Assembly: GCA_036172665.1 (NCBI GenBank)
Contig: CM069872.1
Coordinates: forward strand, 51,632,101-51,696,100
Origin: Prosopocoilus inquinatus
Taxonomy: Eukaryota > Arthropoda > Insecta > Coleoptera > Lucanidae
Direction of reading: 5' to 3'
DNA: 64,000 nt
Position 1 is the stretch's first letter. Each line of letters starts with the position of its first letter. Shown one piece after another: positions 1 through 13,800 of the stretch. Under the pieces are notes generated by a model. That model saw only the letters and a list, made by a program, of their open reading frames with translations, made no database searches and was not told where the DNA came from. The position numbers were made by a program, and so were the translations under genes.

Positions 1-2225
1 TCGTTCCACATTTATCCTGCAACAGCTTTTTTCTTCGTTCAATTTTGAACTCTGCTTCAGTTTTAGAAAAATTTAACTCACCGAGACTGGGTTGCGGCAA
101 AGATTTAACCAACGATTAATTTAAAACTAAGTTTGAATGTGCAACACGTTGACGTAAAATTAACCTTAAGTTTCGGTTTGTTTTCATGGTAGCAGCTGCG
201 AAGCCAATTGTTTCCATGGCAATAAACTGAATGTTAAAGTTAACTCGTGATTGAATATCTTAGGTCTAATTTTGCAATTGCAGCTCAACTTTTAGCTTAG
301 CTTTAAACCCTCAGCGACGATTATTTCAGCAATTGTTGTGAAGGATTTAAGCTTCGGCTCAAAGTTAAACTGTCATTGAGTTGCTAAGTGTCCGATTAAG
401 GTCCGATCGTACAACTTTCTGTTAAATTTAACCGTCGGTTAATGTCCTTGAAAACCTTTGTGCCGATAATGGTTTCCTAGGATATTAACCAACGCGACGG
501 TCAAATTTATCAGGAGGTAAGACCGGGCCTAAACCAGCAATTTATTAACTAACTGCTGGTTAAGTATCAAACCACCGTTTTCTTTCACAGTTAAACCACA
601 TTTTATATCTTAATTCATAGTTAAACTAAGTTTATCAAAAAAATAAAAATAAATGAATAAATAAAAATAAAACTCTAGTTAACGTTAAAAGTAGTTTAAA
701 CCTTCAGTGAACAACTCAGCCGCATTCTAACTTAATCTTAAATTTAATCCTAGCGTTTGAATCGTTTATCCATCCAGATTGTTTAACAAGTTTAGTTTTG
801 TGAAACGTAATTAAGCAGTACGTTAAGTAATTAATTGCATCCCACGTGATCAAGTTCAGCCCGATAGACAGCCGACAGTAATCGCAGTGGCGTAGCGACG
901 GATCATTCAAAAAAAAACTTAGTGTGCCCTTCATCAGACTCTGGTGTCCAAAACATAAGTGACGGATTAATTTCACCCATAACCATTATAATGCAAATGA
1001 ATAATTAATATTAAATAAAAGTTTTAAAAAATAAATAAATAAAAAATTAGACTAGCCGAAAGTGATTTCCATTGCAGGGTCATTTTTCAGATTTTAATTT
1101 TGCAAGGTTATTGTTTAGGAACTACTTCGCTCCTTTTTTCTTTTAGAGAGAGAGAGAGAGAAAGAGAGAGATAACTGTCCACAAATTCTCTTTTGACTGA
1201 CATTAATTCTCAGATAATCCTTAAGTCTTAAATACTGGCATAAAATGCTTCTGTAGTGGCAGTTTGACCTTTTCCCTTACCCCGAAATGTCTGACAAATT
1301 TTTTATCTTAAATAAATAAATTGTTTAATTTGAAATTTGAATCAAAACGGAGTCAAGTATTATACATTTTTTAGAACAATTATTGCAGAATACATTTACA
1401 CAAAACAAGGCACAGAAAGTTACGTTTTTCGAGGTAGAAAAATAATCATTGTGAAAAATGCGCCCTGTTTTATATTTGTTCATTCCACTATTAAATTGGC
1501 AAAACTGCGGCATCATTAAATGTCTTAATTACCAGTTTTTTTTTTTTAATTTTACAGTAGCGCCGATCACAAAAACCTTAGGAATTTTATCCCCCAGTTA
1601 GTTAAATAGTTTGATACGTCATAGGTCACGTGGAATGCAGGATTAAATGAACACCCGCTACAAGTAGTATAAAAGTGATGTGCAGTTTTGCGTTTCAATT
1701 CCTTTTACATACTGTGCGTTATGGTTATTAAAATCATACGGTATGATAATAAAGTTTTCGAATGATACAAAACCCAGAGAGATTATCTTTGATTGATTCA
1801 TAAAATCGTAATTGAATTGGCAGTTTTCAAACCGCATTGAACATTATACCTGCTGTAACAGCGAAATGATTATAGTTGTATGATAATGATTCAGTTCGAA
1901 AGTAAATTTATGTATATATCAAAACCATCGCTTTGATAAATCCCTAAATTAATTACTAAAACTTCACGAGCGTTCGGTATCTGTTCTGATTTGTAACGAA
2001 TGTTTTGCAGCAAGTGCACTGCAGGGATGTTTTAAGTAAATTTCCCGCTTAACATCTGTAATCCCTGTATGTGTGTACGAGTATGTACATACAAGCTCAG
2101 GACAGACGCTATCATTTTAGATAAACGAAATTAATACTACCAGTTTGCTGTAGTTCCCATACTGCGCTTCCTATATTAAAATCAATGAGACGATCGCTGA
2201 TTCAAATACTTCAACTTCAAGGTAT
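1..2225. other. AT-rich stretch without a recognisable gene
   Basis: No open frame here resembles a known protein and I see no convincing exon. The first ~700 bases contain many scattered short variants of TTAAACT / AGTTTAA in both orientations, as if from decayed repeats. A purine dinucleotide (AG)n run lies at about 1145-1171. Confidence 0.5.
1145..1171. repeat. (AG)n microsatellite
   Basis: A run of AG dinucleotides with one AAAG interruption. Confidence 0.85.
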
Positions 2226-2344
2226 GTACTACTACGCTCAATTTAAATGATACTCCTGCATGCGAACCACACCCTTATGAACATTCAGCGCAAGGGCTCT
2301 ACGAAATTGTCAAATGTTATCATTTATGGTGAACGTCGTTGTAC
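2226..2344. mobile_element. GTAC-bounded MITE, copy 1
   Basis: About 119 bp bounded on both sides by GTAC, with imperfect inverted ends: ACGCTCA..TAAATGATAC on the left and ATCATTTA..TGAACGTCG on the right. The same unit recurs at 47991-48107 and 49319-49444. It contains no coding capacity. Its right edge abuts the large foldback element that starts at 2341. Confidence 0.6.
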
Positions 2345-4750
2345 AGGGTGGATTAATTTCGATGTCTCTTATGGGCATCTCCGTAACTATAAGAGATAGA
2401 AAAAAACTAGTGGCCAAGTCTCGATCTCTTTTTTGGAGATAGAGTCATTAGCGTAAACAAAAATTGACTATCTTCTTTTGTTTTCAAGTTATAGGCAAGA
2501 ATTGCCATTTTCGACTTTTCCTTCTTCGGTCATATCTCGTTTATTTCTAGAGATATTAAAAAACTGTTATTAAAACATTATTAGGACACTTTTTGGAATA
2601 CAATTCAGTGGTGTAGTTAATATTTACTTAAATTTTCGAGATATAACATAAAGTTATGTTTTTTTTTTAAATGGACATCATAGTAAGCAATGCCCTCATT
2701 AAATAGAGATTTTTTTTCTATTTTCAAGAATATAAACTTTGTTGGGTTTATTTTTTATAATTAATAGAAAAAAACTGTCATTTTTGTTATTATCCTTGCG
2801 TTAATATCCTAATCTCAATAGGCTGGGTTCAATACGGTGCGAATTTTTTGTTTTGCAAAAAATTTTGACGAGCTTTGAAATATTTTCACAGTTTTGACTG
2901 CGTAAACAATTTCCTAATCCCGTTAATTTGCAAAATTCCGTTTTATCGTTTCGAGCGACGGTTCTGACAAGAGCTCCTATCTGACTTTCTATTGAAAATG
3001 AGTTTATCATTCATCACGTTTCACAGAACATTTTAACAAGAACGTTTCAAACTATGTATTATTAAAACGTGTTATGACCGAAAATTTATAGAAAAATTGT
3101 TCTCAATCTTGGAATGGTCAACATCGCACGAACACTCAACGTTTCACTATCGGTTGATAGTTTTGTTAGGAAGAAACGTTAAACGTTCATGCAATTTTCA
3201 GTGACCGTTTAACGGTTGAAAACAATTTTTATACAATTTCCATCGTACAAGAAACGACTTTAATAAAAAAATATATAATTGAAGTCGACTCTTGTCCGAC
3301 GAAATATGTGAGAGAAAATAGTTTTTAAACTTTAAAAGGGACACTGTGAAATTGCAAGAACACTCTACGTTTCGCTATCGCTTTATAGTTTCGTCAGGAG
3401 TGAAGAAATGTAAATAAACAAGCTTTCAAGAGAAGCGAAAAAGTACCATGATTTTAAACTAAAATACAAGTTGTTCGGATAAACATAAAGGTAATAATAA
3501 CTAAATTAGAACTAAATTAAGCTTTCTTTTTTTGTTTCTCTTGAGCTATATTTTATTAAAAACACGAAAAACAAAAACAAACACACAAATAGTAAAATAT
3601 AAACAAAATCGGACATGTATTAAACTAAATTTGCGTGCATTCATATTTAATAAAAACAAAAAAAAGCTTTTGCCAGATCGGTCGCGAGGGGTGCTACATT
3701 TTTCAAACGGAATTTTGTAAAATAAAGTGAATATGAAATTCTTTACGCGGCCAAAACTGCCTAAAGGTATGAAAGTTCGTTAATATTTAATAAAAACAAA
3801 AAAAAAATGTTGGCACTGCATTGAAGCCAGCCTACTGAGACTAGGGTACGCAAGGCTAATAACAAAAATCGCATTTTTCCTATTAATTATAAGAAATGAA
3901 CCCAACAAAGTATATATTTTTGAAAACAGAATAAAAATCTCTATTTAATGAGGGCATTGCCTACTATGGATAAACATAAAAGTAATAATAACTAAATTAG
4001 AACTAAATTAAGGTTCTTTTTTTGTTTCTCTTGAGTTATATTTTATTAAAAACACGAAAAATAAAAACAAACACACAAATAATAAAATATAAACAAAATC
4101 GGCCATATATCAAACTAGGTTTGCCTGCATTCATATTTAATAGAAACAAAAAAGCTTTATTTTGTAAATTAAGGTGAATATGAAATTCTTTTCGCGGGAA
4201 AAACTGTCTAAAGGTTTGAAAGTTCGTTAATATTTAATAAAAACAAAAAAAATGTCGGCACTGCATTGAAGCCAGCCCACTAGACTAGGGTACGCAAAGG
4301 TAACAAAAATGACAGTTTTTTCTATTAATTATAAAAAATAAACCCAACAAACTTTATATTCTTGAAAACAGAAAAAAAATTCTATTTAATGAGGGCATTG
4401 CCTACTATGATTTCCATTTAAAAAAACATAACTTTATGTTATATCTCGAAAATTTAAGTAAATATTAAAAAATCAACTACACCACTGATTTGTATTCCAA
4501 AAAGTGCCCTAACAATGTTCAAACAGTTTCTTAATATCTTTATAAATAAACGAGATATGACCGAAAAACGAAAAATCGAAAATGTCAATTTTTGACCATA
4601 ACTTGAAAACAAAAGAAGATAGCCAATTTTTGTTTACGCTGTTGACTTAATCTCCAAAAAAGAGATCGAGACTCGGCCACTAGTTTTTTTCTATCTCTTA
4701 CAGTTACGGAGATGCCCATAAGAGACATCGAAATTAATCCATCCTGTACA
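2341..4750. mobile_element. Large foldback element, TA/CAGGGTGG ends
   Basis: The left arm (about 2343-2835) is repeated in reverse complement at about 4260-4748, so the terminal inverted repeats are ~480 bp. The ends read GTACAGGGTGGATTAATTT and its complement. This suggests TA (or GTAC) target duplication, as in Tc1/mariner-like non-autonomous elements. The inner part of the right arm is also present as a direct duplicate: about 3482-3960 matches about 3968-4410, an offset near 486 bp. No transposase frame is present, so it is non-autonomous. Confidence 0.65.
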
Positions 4751-6096
4751 TACATCTCCAAACGTGTAGAAGCAGATGCTATAAACCATTGTATAAGAAT
4801 AACCCATGTATAAATTCGATTACGAGAAAATGAAGTAATGAAGATTGTAACTGCGATCTTATCCAAAGTGTAGTGTAGTCGCTGTACATACAATTATGTA
4901 AATACACCACACCAAAAAAAAAAAAAAAAATCAAACTTACTTTAAATAAATTGTATTCAAGCTCCACCCCGATGCAAAACAATTATGGGGGCACGCAAAT
5001 AGTAACCAATGGCAACGACGCAGAAGGGTTTCATCCCATTTAAAATCGGCGGCAGCATTCTATTATTGCACCGGTTCGGTTTATAATATCGTCCTGAATA
5101 TTAAAAGGGGGGCGAAGGAGCGGGAGATATTAAATTGTGTTGCTATTGTATTTTGTTTTGAATATCGGCGGTTCATTATTATTTAAATGTCGGGCGACCG
5201 GGAGTTTATCGTTTTCGAAACCGCAAAATCAACTTTTTGTATACGGCGTTCGTATACCGGGTGGTGCACGATATGTTGGACAAAGCGAAGGGAACATGTT
5301 CCTGAGGTCATTCTTAGAAAAAAAAAACAAAAAAACGTTATAGTAGTATTACACAATATACAAGGGTCATCATTAACTGAAATTAAAAAGAAATTGTAAA
5401 TTTTTAGGATTAAATCCATTTTTTTTTTTTAATTAAGCAGGAACATATTTCTTAACTTTCTGCAGTACAACATGTAACACCCAGTATAATACCGGAAACT
5501 CGACGAAATATCACCGAGGGCCGTCAAATGGTTTCGATAATATATGCTCCTAGTTTTCTTTTTTTTTTCTTGGGAGTATCTCATTTTATGACCGCGCGAT
5601 GATGATAAAAGCAAAGGCATCGTCGACCGGAAATAAATAAATTGATCACTCAGTTTAATTAAAACGAAAGCTCGTTTGGGGGCGAGCGCGTGTGTATTTA
5701 TTTTGCGGACGTACCTAACGGTAACCAATTCATTGATTGGAAAGTGATAAATGACAGAAGCCAATCTCACGAGTCATGACCAGGAATTTCTGGGGGTGTA
5801 AATTGACTAATAATGCCGTAATTGTCCTGGACGATCCTGGCGACCACCGGGCACGTGACCTTACTTCCTGTCGCGCGCTACAAACGCACCAAATTACCAG
5901 TGAGAACGTGTGTACCCCCCGCACTTAACGGCGCGCGAGACACGTGACCTTCGAATGACTACAACACACCGGACACCATAATTCAAAATGTTTTTAAAAG
6001 TTCTTAATTGAGAATAGAATGTTTTGTCAATACGTTTAATTTAACGTCAATACGACACATGCGGCACAAATTTTATTATTGGGTACAACGTACACA
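4751..6096. other. Single-copy-like stretch, no gene assembled
   Basis: This is somewhat richer in G+C than its surroundings, especially 5000-5130 and 5690-5960. Short open frames exist on both strands, but none matches a family I recognise. On the minus strand a 38-codon frame around 5765-5885 has an exon-like look but no splice-site pair that I trust. Confidence 0.35.
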
Positions 6097-6148
6097 TAGG
6101 GTGGTATGAATAAAAACAAAGTAAATGCTAATGCTACAGTTTAAAGTA

Positions 6149-6490
6149 TCTTCTTCGTAACCGATGAGAAGTTAGCAATAAAATTCCAGCAATAAAATTA
6201 TAAAATTTCAAAACGCTGCCACCGCTAAAATAACGATCACAGATCAATAATATTTAATCTATTACAAAGAGTATAATGTGTAGATTCCCCTCATATGAAG
6301 AAACTGAAAAAATATTTAATATTAAGTTAACTATGACTATTTAAACCAGCATAAGTCATTATTCATATATCGCACCAAAACAATTGCTTTCACTGAAAAT
6401 TTTCACGTAGTCATAAAGTAAACATACATATCTATTTAATAATGCCTTCAGAAAGTTTTAGCCGGTTGATTTGAAGTAATTAGAAATTAA
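6149..6490. repeat. Left arm of ~340-bp inverted repeat
   Basis: This segment returns in reverse complement at about 7575-7885 with only scattered differences. Between the arms sits the 172-bp satellite. Confidence 0.85.
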
Positions 6491-6498
6491 TTAAAAGT

Positions 6499-7570
6499 GA
6501 CGCTTTTAATTAATTTCTAATTACTTCAAACCAACCGGCTAAAACCCAGAGGGTGGCTTAAACGATAGATTTCGATCCGTGCTTTAATATTCTGCAAACA
6601 GAATTTTTATGCAAGTTCTCTGAGAAAAGTTATGAACATTTGAAATTGGTACTGTTTCGTTGATTTGTGCGCCACTTTTAATTAATTTCTAATTACTTCA
6701 AATCAACCGGCTAAAACTCAGAGGGTGGCTTAAACGATAGATTTCGATCCGTGCTTTAATATTCTGCAAACAGAATTTTTATGCAAGTTCTCTGAGAAAA
6801 GTTATGAACATTTGAAATTGGTACTGTTTCGTTGATTTGTGCGTCACTTTTAATTAATTTCTAATTACTTCAAACCAACCGGCTAAAACCCAGAGGGTGG
6901 TTTAAACGATAGATTTCGATCCGTGCTTTAATATTCTGCAAACAGAATTTTTATGCAAGTTCTCTGAGAAAAGTTATGAACATTTGAAATTGGTACTGTT
7001 TCGTTGATTTGTGCGCCACTTTTAATTAATTTCTAATTACTTCAAACCAACCGGCTAAAACTCAGAGGGTGGCTTAAACGATAGATTTCGATCCGTGCTT
7101 TAATATTCTGCAAACAGAATTTTTATGCAAGTTCTCTGAGAAAAGTTATGAACATTTGAAATTGGTACTGTTTCGTTGATTTGTGCGTCACTTTTAATTA
7201 ATTTCTAATTACTTCAAACCAACCGGCTAAAACTCAGAGGGTGGTTTAAACGATAGATTTCGATCCGTGCTTTAATATTCTGCAAACAGAATTTTTATGC
7301 AAGTTCTCTGAGAAAAGTTATGAACATTTGAAATTGGTACTGTTTCGTTGATTTGTGCGTCACTTTTAATTAATTTCTAATTACTTCAAACCAACCGGCT
7401 AAAACTCAGAGGGTGGCTTAAACGATAGATTTCGATCCGTGCTTTAATATTCTGCAAACAGAATTTTTATGCAAGTTCTCTGAGAAAAGTTATGAACATT
7501 TGAAATTGGTACTTTTTCATTGATCTGTGCGTCACTTTTAATTAATTTCTAATTACTTCAAATCAACCGG
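6499..7570. repeat. 172-bp tandem satellite, about six units
   Basis: Units restart at about 6501, 6673, 6845, 7017, 7189, 7361 and 7533, giving a very constant period of 172 bp. Copies are almost identical; variants differ at single sites such as GCGCC versus GCGTC at the unit border. The first 45 bp of a unit are also the inner end of the flanking inverted arms. Confidence 0.95.
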
Positions 7571-7574
7571 CTAA

Positions 7575-7885
7575 AACTTTCTGAAGGCATTATTAAATAG
7601 ATATGTATGTTTACTTTATGACTACGTGAAAATTTTCAGTGAAAGCAATTGTTTTGGTGCGATATATGAATAATGACTTATGCTGGTTTAAATAGTCATA
7701 GTTAACTTAATATCAAATATTTTTTCAGTTTCTTCATATGAGGGAAATCTACACATTATACTCTTTGTAATAGATTAAATATCATTGATCTGTGATCGTT
7801 ATTTTAGCGGTGGCAGCGTTTTGAAATTTTATAATTTTATTGCTGGAATTTCATTGCTAACTTCTCATCGGTTTCTTCGTAGTAT
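7575..7885. repeat. Right arm of ~340-bp inverted repeat
   Basis: Reverse complement of about 6149-6490. Together with that arm it can form a giant stem whose loop is the satellite. Confidence 0.85.
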
Positions 7886-8099
7886 TTACTTCAGTTTTTG
7901 AGAAGATGCTACACTCTGAAATAAGTACTATTATTTTCCGGAAGATACTACGGCAAATAGCATTCGTGTGGAAATTATCGAAGTGTTTACTTCACTCTGA
8001 AGTATTTACTTCGGCTACTAAATGCTTCAGTTTTAACTCCAAATTGTAGTATTTACTTCAGTGTCAGCGAAGCTGGTCCCATCGCAGCTTAAGCTTGCG

Positions 8100-9930
8100 T
8101 ACTTCGATTGGTAGCATTTGCGAAAAATGGCACAGATGCCTAATAGAAAAATTTATTATTACAAAAGAAATTACACTGCATTACAAAATATTTAGGTAAG
8201 TATAACTGTGTAAAATAATTACCGTAAATGTAGTTATACAAAACCTGAACTTGTCATTTCTATACCAAGATAAAATATGCTACAAGACGTATTAAATTAA
8301 AATTACTTACAAATTTAAGAATGAATGCTAATTACCTTGTAGCAAGAAAGTGTTGAACGCGGCGGAGATCAATTTAAAAAATATTTTGAAAACTCATTAT
8401 TTCTTTTTGTTTAATTTTCTTCTGTGAGATTATAAGAGAATTTCTATTATTAGCCGTATTGCTCTATGAAAGTTATGTTGGAACTGTTGGTCATTCGATT
8501 AATGGGTTATCAACAGAAATCAAATAGTCGATAATCTATCCACCCACGTAGAGAGGATTGACATCTTCAGCTACGATGTTATCTAGGTAACGATCCACAT
8601 TTATACAGGGTGATAATAAAATACTTGTACATTTGTACACTTTGTAGATGATAGTAGAGATCAAAATAAGAAAAAAAATTGGAATAAAGCTGTCGAATAC
8701 ACAATATAGGATGTCACGCTATGTGTTCACTCTTATAGAATTTTTATATTTTACATAAAATTCGGGATCCAGAAATTAAATAAAAAGCTGAATTTTCTGA
8801 CGTAGCATTGGCCACCGTACGACTTCTAATTTCTCCGAAAGTGACATCAACTTTCTTATTTTAAATAGAACAAGCTATATCTTTGGAATTTACAGATCAT
8901 TGTGAGTTTGAGTATGTATCACTTGATAATTTTGGTTACCATGATAACATTTCTTTTTGTTTTTTACTTCGTAAACCTATAAATCGTAATGCGATCTTAA
9001 GTAATTCGAGAAAGCCACTCCTTTGCATTTTGGTTTTTAAATTTTGACAGGATATGAAATTTTCATTAGGTCGGTACGATGTTCCATCTGAAAAAAAAAA
9101 TAAGTTACGAGCTAAACAAAGAACAGTCAGCTGTGAAAAATCTTCAGTTATTAATGTCAAATTAACAGCAGTTTGTTTCTACTTCTGGAGCTTGATAAAA
9201 TTCATTTGAAGATATTTTGTGTACTCAATGAACATTCGCACTCTTATTACGAGGTACATACAATGTAAGGAACAACGCATCTTAATTTTTTGTGATGTAT
9301 ACCTGTTGCTCATAGCCTTCTATATAATGCATTGACCTGTTTTTTTTTTTACACAAGTTTGCATAACGACACAACAAAAGAAAAATCCCTGCATAGTGGT
9401 CCGTTAATTTTGATCTGGAGTTTAGATTTATTATAAATAAGAAATTGAACTTTTTAATATGTATTAAATTTTAAAAAAGTATATTAAAAAAAATATTTTC
9501 CTGTCTGTTGAATATTATCGAAAAATTTGTAATAATTAATGGGACGATTCAGAAAAGCAGTACAAATATAGATATTTCGTTATACATTTGACAGCTACTT
9601 CAGCTCTTAACTCTTACTCCTTAAACAATAAAATTAAAAAATATTTGACAATAAATAATGAACTTATTTATTCGTAATTCTAAAATATTCCATCAATTAT
9701 TATTAAAAAAAAAATTGTTATTATATTTAAACTAACAATCAACTATTTATTCCTGCACGAAACGCTTATTGTGACGTTTGGAATTCCAAAGGTTTGATCT
9801 TTTTACATTAAAGTATTGAAATTTATTGCATTTACCATCAATAGACAAAAATTATTAATAATAACTGTAATTAATTAATTTTTGCAAATTTATTTATTTA
9901 ACGTGTTAATAAACACGCGATATGTTTTAA
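8100..9930. other. AT-rich stretch, no gene seen
   Basis: This stretch is very AT-rich, with a CAGGGTGATAATAA motif at about 8610 that resembles one end of the TA/CAGGG elements but has no partner end. A minus-strand frame at 8936-9160 (74 codons) looks like a short scrap of transposon coding sequence, but I cannot assign it to a family. Confidence 0.35.
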
Positions 9931-10160
9931 AGGAAGTAAGAGAGAATGCTACACATTTTAGAGAAAATACTACACTGCAGAAGCACATACTACACCTAGA
10001 GAAGTATTTACTTCGATTTGAAGTACTGTCTTTATAAAACGAAGTAAGTGCTGCCGGAAGTTAGTAGATACTACAGCGTCGGAGTAAGTACTACGTAGAA
10101 GATGCTAATACTTGAAGCATTAGTAGATACTTCATTTTTATTCATACGACCCATATACTA

Positions 10161-10829
10161 CGTTTTGAATCATATTTTAGTCGGGATTGTACATAAAAGG
10201 GTAAGTCATTTCCTTCCCTGTCGATTTGAACATCACGTAAAATATTAAGCACAGATTTTTCTGATTTAATTTTAAATTGAATTTTTTGTAAAATGTAAAA
10301 GGGAATTTTAAATTAATTTCTTTTTGTTAGTTAAAGAAAATGTACACCTGCATACAAAATAATCGGTAACACTGAGATGTCCATCCATTAAAAAATCCGG
10401 AAAGAACGTTTATCAAAAATAAAATCCTTTTAATGCAAATTCAAGCTGCTGGCTGCACTTAGTTTGTAATTTTGGTGCCTTGATATTATTTCGCTTTCTT
10501 CTTTTTTCCATTTCAATTTTAGATACAAAAAAAATCTTCTTTTCCTATTTATCTGCATCTCTGGCCTTCGAGCTTCCCTTTACATTTTCTTTACTACGAA
10601 GTTAAGAAATTAAATTCTTTTACGAAGTACTGAACAATTTTTCTTTCGTGGGATTTCTGCGATGATTAAACACATTTTAAATCCAGCGCTAAGATTTCAC
10701 AGGTTATTAAAATATTACGCCTATTAAAAAAACGTGTCATTTAATTAGACGAAAGTCAACCTAAAATTAAATTGCTTCAATGAGTTTATTGAATGAATTT
10801 ATCTGTCTGAAATTTCCTGCATAACAGGA
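10161..10829. other. Non-coding stretch, no feature seen
   Basis: AT-rich DNA between two repeat blocks. I see no gene or clear repeat. Confidence 0.4.
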
Positions 10830-13800
10830 ATCATGCAAGACGCCATCTCGTGGCCAAAAGGGAAAGCAATTTTAATCGTAATTCCTAACAGCATACCATT
10901 TTCACACTGACTATTACAACGAAACCCAGCTTTCTAAACTTCAACGATTTTATTCTAAACTATTGAAAATCTAAAATCAAGGCGCGATGGAAATTATTCA
11001 AAGCGCCATCTGTTGATCAAAAATCACAACTGTTTTAGTCTAATAGTACCAGAATGTCGTGCGCTCAAGTTGGCATTCTCAGAAATAATTTCGCCTCCTT
11101 CTGAATTGCTTTAAGAAAACGACAGTAAAAACTAGATGCAGCGTAGAGATGCGCCATCTGTGGTCCGGAAGCGAACACTATTTTAAAATCATAAGCGTCT
11201 GATTTCCTGTAACAACGTTTCCAGCAAAATCCCTGCCTCCTATCTTCGCGACGAGTTAAATTTCAAAATTAAATCTCAAAATAACAAGGCGCAAAAACAA
11301 AAAAAAAACAGGCACAACGCCATCTCTTAACCGAAAACGAAAGCAATTTCACACCCACGATTTCAAAGAAGCCCAATCTCCTAAATTACAATGTTTTCTT
11401 TTTAATTTCAAAATTGAATTGAAAATCAAGAAAATCAAGGCGCGATGGGAGTTATTCAAAGCGTCATCTGTCGACCAAAAATCACAACTGTTTTAGTCTA
11501 ATAGTATCAGAGTGTTGTGCTCAAGTTGGCATTCTCAGAAATAATCTCGCCTTCCGAACTGCGCTTTAAAGAAATTGAGAGTAAAACGAGATGCATCGTA
11601 GAGATGCGCCATCTGTTGTCCAAACCTCGAACACTACTTTAATCTAATATCAGTCTGATTTCCTTCAACAAAGCTTTCAGCAAAATCCCTGCCTCCTATC
11701 TTCGCAACGAGTTAAATTTCAAAATAAATCTCAAAGCAACAAGGCGCAAAGACAAAAATCATGCAGAACGCCATCTCTTGACCGAAAACGAAAGCAATTT
11801 TCCTCGTATTTTCCTTAAGCAGCAAGTCATCTTCACACTCAGGATTTCAACGAAACCGAACCTTTTTTCTTTTTAATTTCAAAATTAAATTGAAGATCGA
11901 AAATCAGGAAAATTAAGGCGCGATGGGAATTATTCAATGCGCCATCTGTTGACCAAAAATTACAACTGTTTTACTCTAATAGTAGCAGAATGCTGTGCCT
12001 AATTGGCATTCTCAGAAATAATCTCGCCTTCTGAACTGTTTTAAAAAAATCGAGAGTAAAAACTCGCATCGCGTCACTGTGATGCGCCATCTGCTGTCGA
12101 GACACGAATACTATTTTAATCTAATAACCGTCGGATTTCCTACAACAACGTTTACAACAAAATCCCTGCCTCCTGTCTTCTCCCAAATTCAAATTCTCTC
12201 TTAAATCTCGAAACAACAAGGCGCAAAGACAAAAGTCATGCAGAACGCCATCTCTTGACCGAAGACGACAGCAATTTTACTCGTATTTTCCTTAAGCAGC
12301 ACGTCATCTTCACACTCACGATTTCAACGAAACCGAACCATCTTTCTTTTTAATTTCAAAATTGAATTGAAAATCTGAAATCAAGAGAATCAAGGCGCGA
12401 TGGAAATTATTCAATGCGCCATCTGTTGACCAAAAATTACAACTGTTTTAATTTAATAGTAACAGAAAGCCGTGCTCAAGTTGGCATTCCCAGAAATAAT
12501 CTCGCCTTTTCAATTGATTTAGAAAAATCGAGAGTAAAAACTCGGATCGCATCGTTGTGTCGCGCCATCTGTTGTCGAGACACGAACACTATTTTACTCT
12601 AATAACCGTCGGATTTCCTACAATAATGTTTATAGCAAAATCCCTGCCTTCTATCTTCGCGACGAGTTAAATTTCAAAATTAAATCTCAAAAATACAACA
12701 AGGCGCAAAGACAAAAAAAAACATGCAGAACGCCATCTCTTGACCGAAAAGGAAAGCCGTTTAAGTCGTATCCATCTTCATGCCCACGGTTTCAATGAAA
12801 CCCAACCTTCTAACTTACCATGTTTTCTATTTAATTTCAAACTTGTATTGAAAATCTAAAATCGGGAAAATCAAGGCCCGGTGGGAGTTATTCAATGCGC
12901 CATCTGTTGACCAAAAATCACAACTTTAGCCTAATAGTAGCAGGATGCCGTGCTCAAGTTGGCATTCTCAGAAATAATCTCGCATTCTGAATCGCTTTAA
13001 GAAATCGAAAGAACAAACTAGATTAATCGTAGAGATGCGCCATCTGGTGTCCACACGCGAACACCATTTTAATCTAATATCCATTTGATCTCCCACGTTT
13101 TGTTTTCAGCAAAATTCCTGCCTCTTATCTTCGCAACGAGTTAAATTTCAAAACAAAATGGGGCAAAGACAAGAATCACGCAGAGCGCCATCACTTGACC
13201 GAAAAGGAAACCAATTTTAGTCGTGTTTCCCTTAACAGCAAGTCATCTTCACACGCACGACTTCAACGAAACCCAACCTTCTAATTTACAATGTTTTTTT
13301 TTTTTTTAGTTTTGATGCAATTCGTTTTTGATCGCAGTGGATTCTTCGAGAGCATCCTCTGTACGGCTGTTTCAGCCGTATTTGGGACTTCGTCAGCAGA
13401 AGCTCGAGACCTCCTAATGCAACGTTTGGTCAAAAAGCGATCGTAGGATACCGCTACTTGGTCTGAGTTTTTTTTTGTTTTAATTTAAAAATTGAATTGG
13501 ATCTAAGATCAAGGCGTGCTTGGAATCAAAGCGCCATCTGTTGCTCAAAAATTAAAGTTCTAATTTCAAACAGCAGGACGTCGTGTAGTCAAATTGTCAT
13601 TATCAGGAATAATCTCGCCTTCTGAATTGTTTCAAAGAATTTTGAATTACTTCGAAGAATTTTGAATTATTTCAAAGAATTCATGCAACTTAAAGACTTG
13701 TGTAATCAGACCGCCATCTTTCTTGCTCATTTGTCTTCATTGGTCTAAAAATGAAGGTAAGTTGCCTTAATGGAACATCAAAAACGTGATTTCGGCTTAA

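Larger units (their letters stand above)
6097..10160. mobile_element. Composite inverted-repeat element with internal satellite
   Basis: The left edge (about 6097-6135, GGTATGAATAAAAA followed by AAGTA) is matched in reverse complement at about 10130-10156, so the whole stretch may be one non-autonomous element or nested insertions. Inside it are the inverted arms and satellite described separately. Clusters of the motif AGTATTTACTTC occur at about 7878-8060 and 9995-10150. The middle part, 8100-9930, is AT-rich with no recognisable gene. Confidence 0.4.

Noticed and set aside
5765..5885. Minus-strand segment reading VARIVQDNYGIISQF as a possible conserved exon
   Set aside because: It has an exon-like flavour, but I could not pair an acceptor with a donor, and no family is recognised with confidence.
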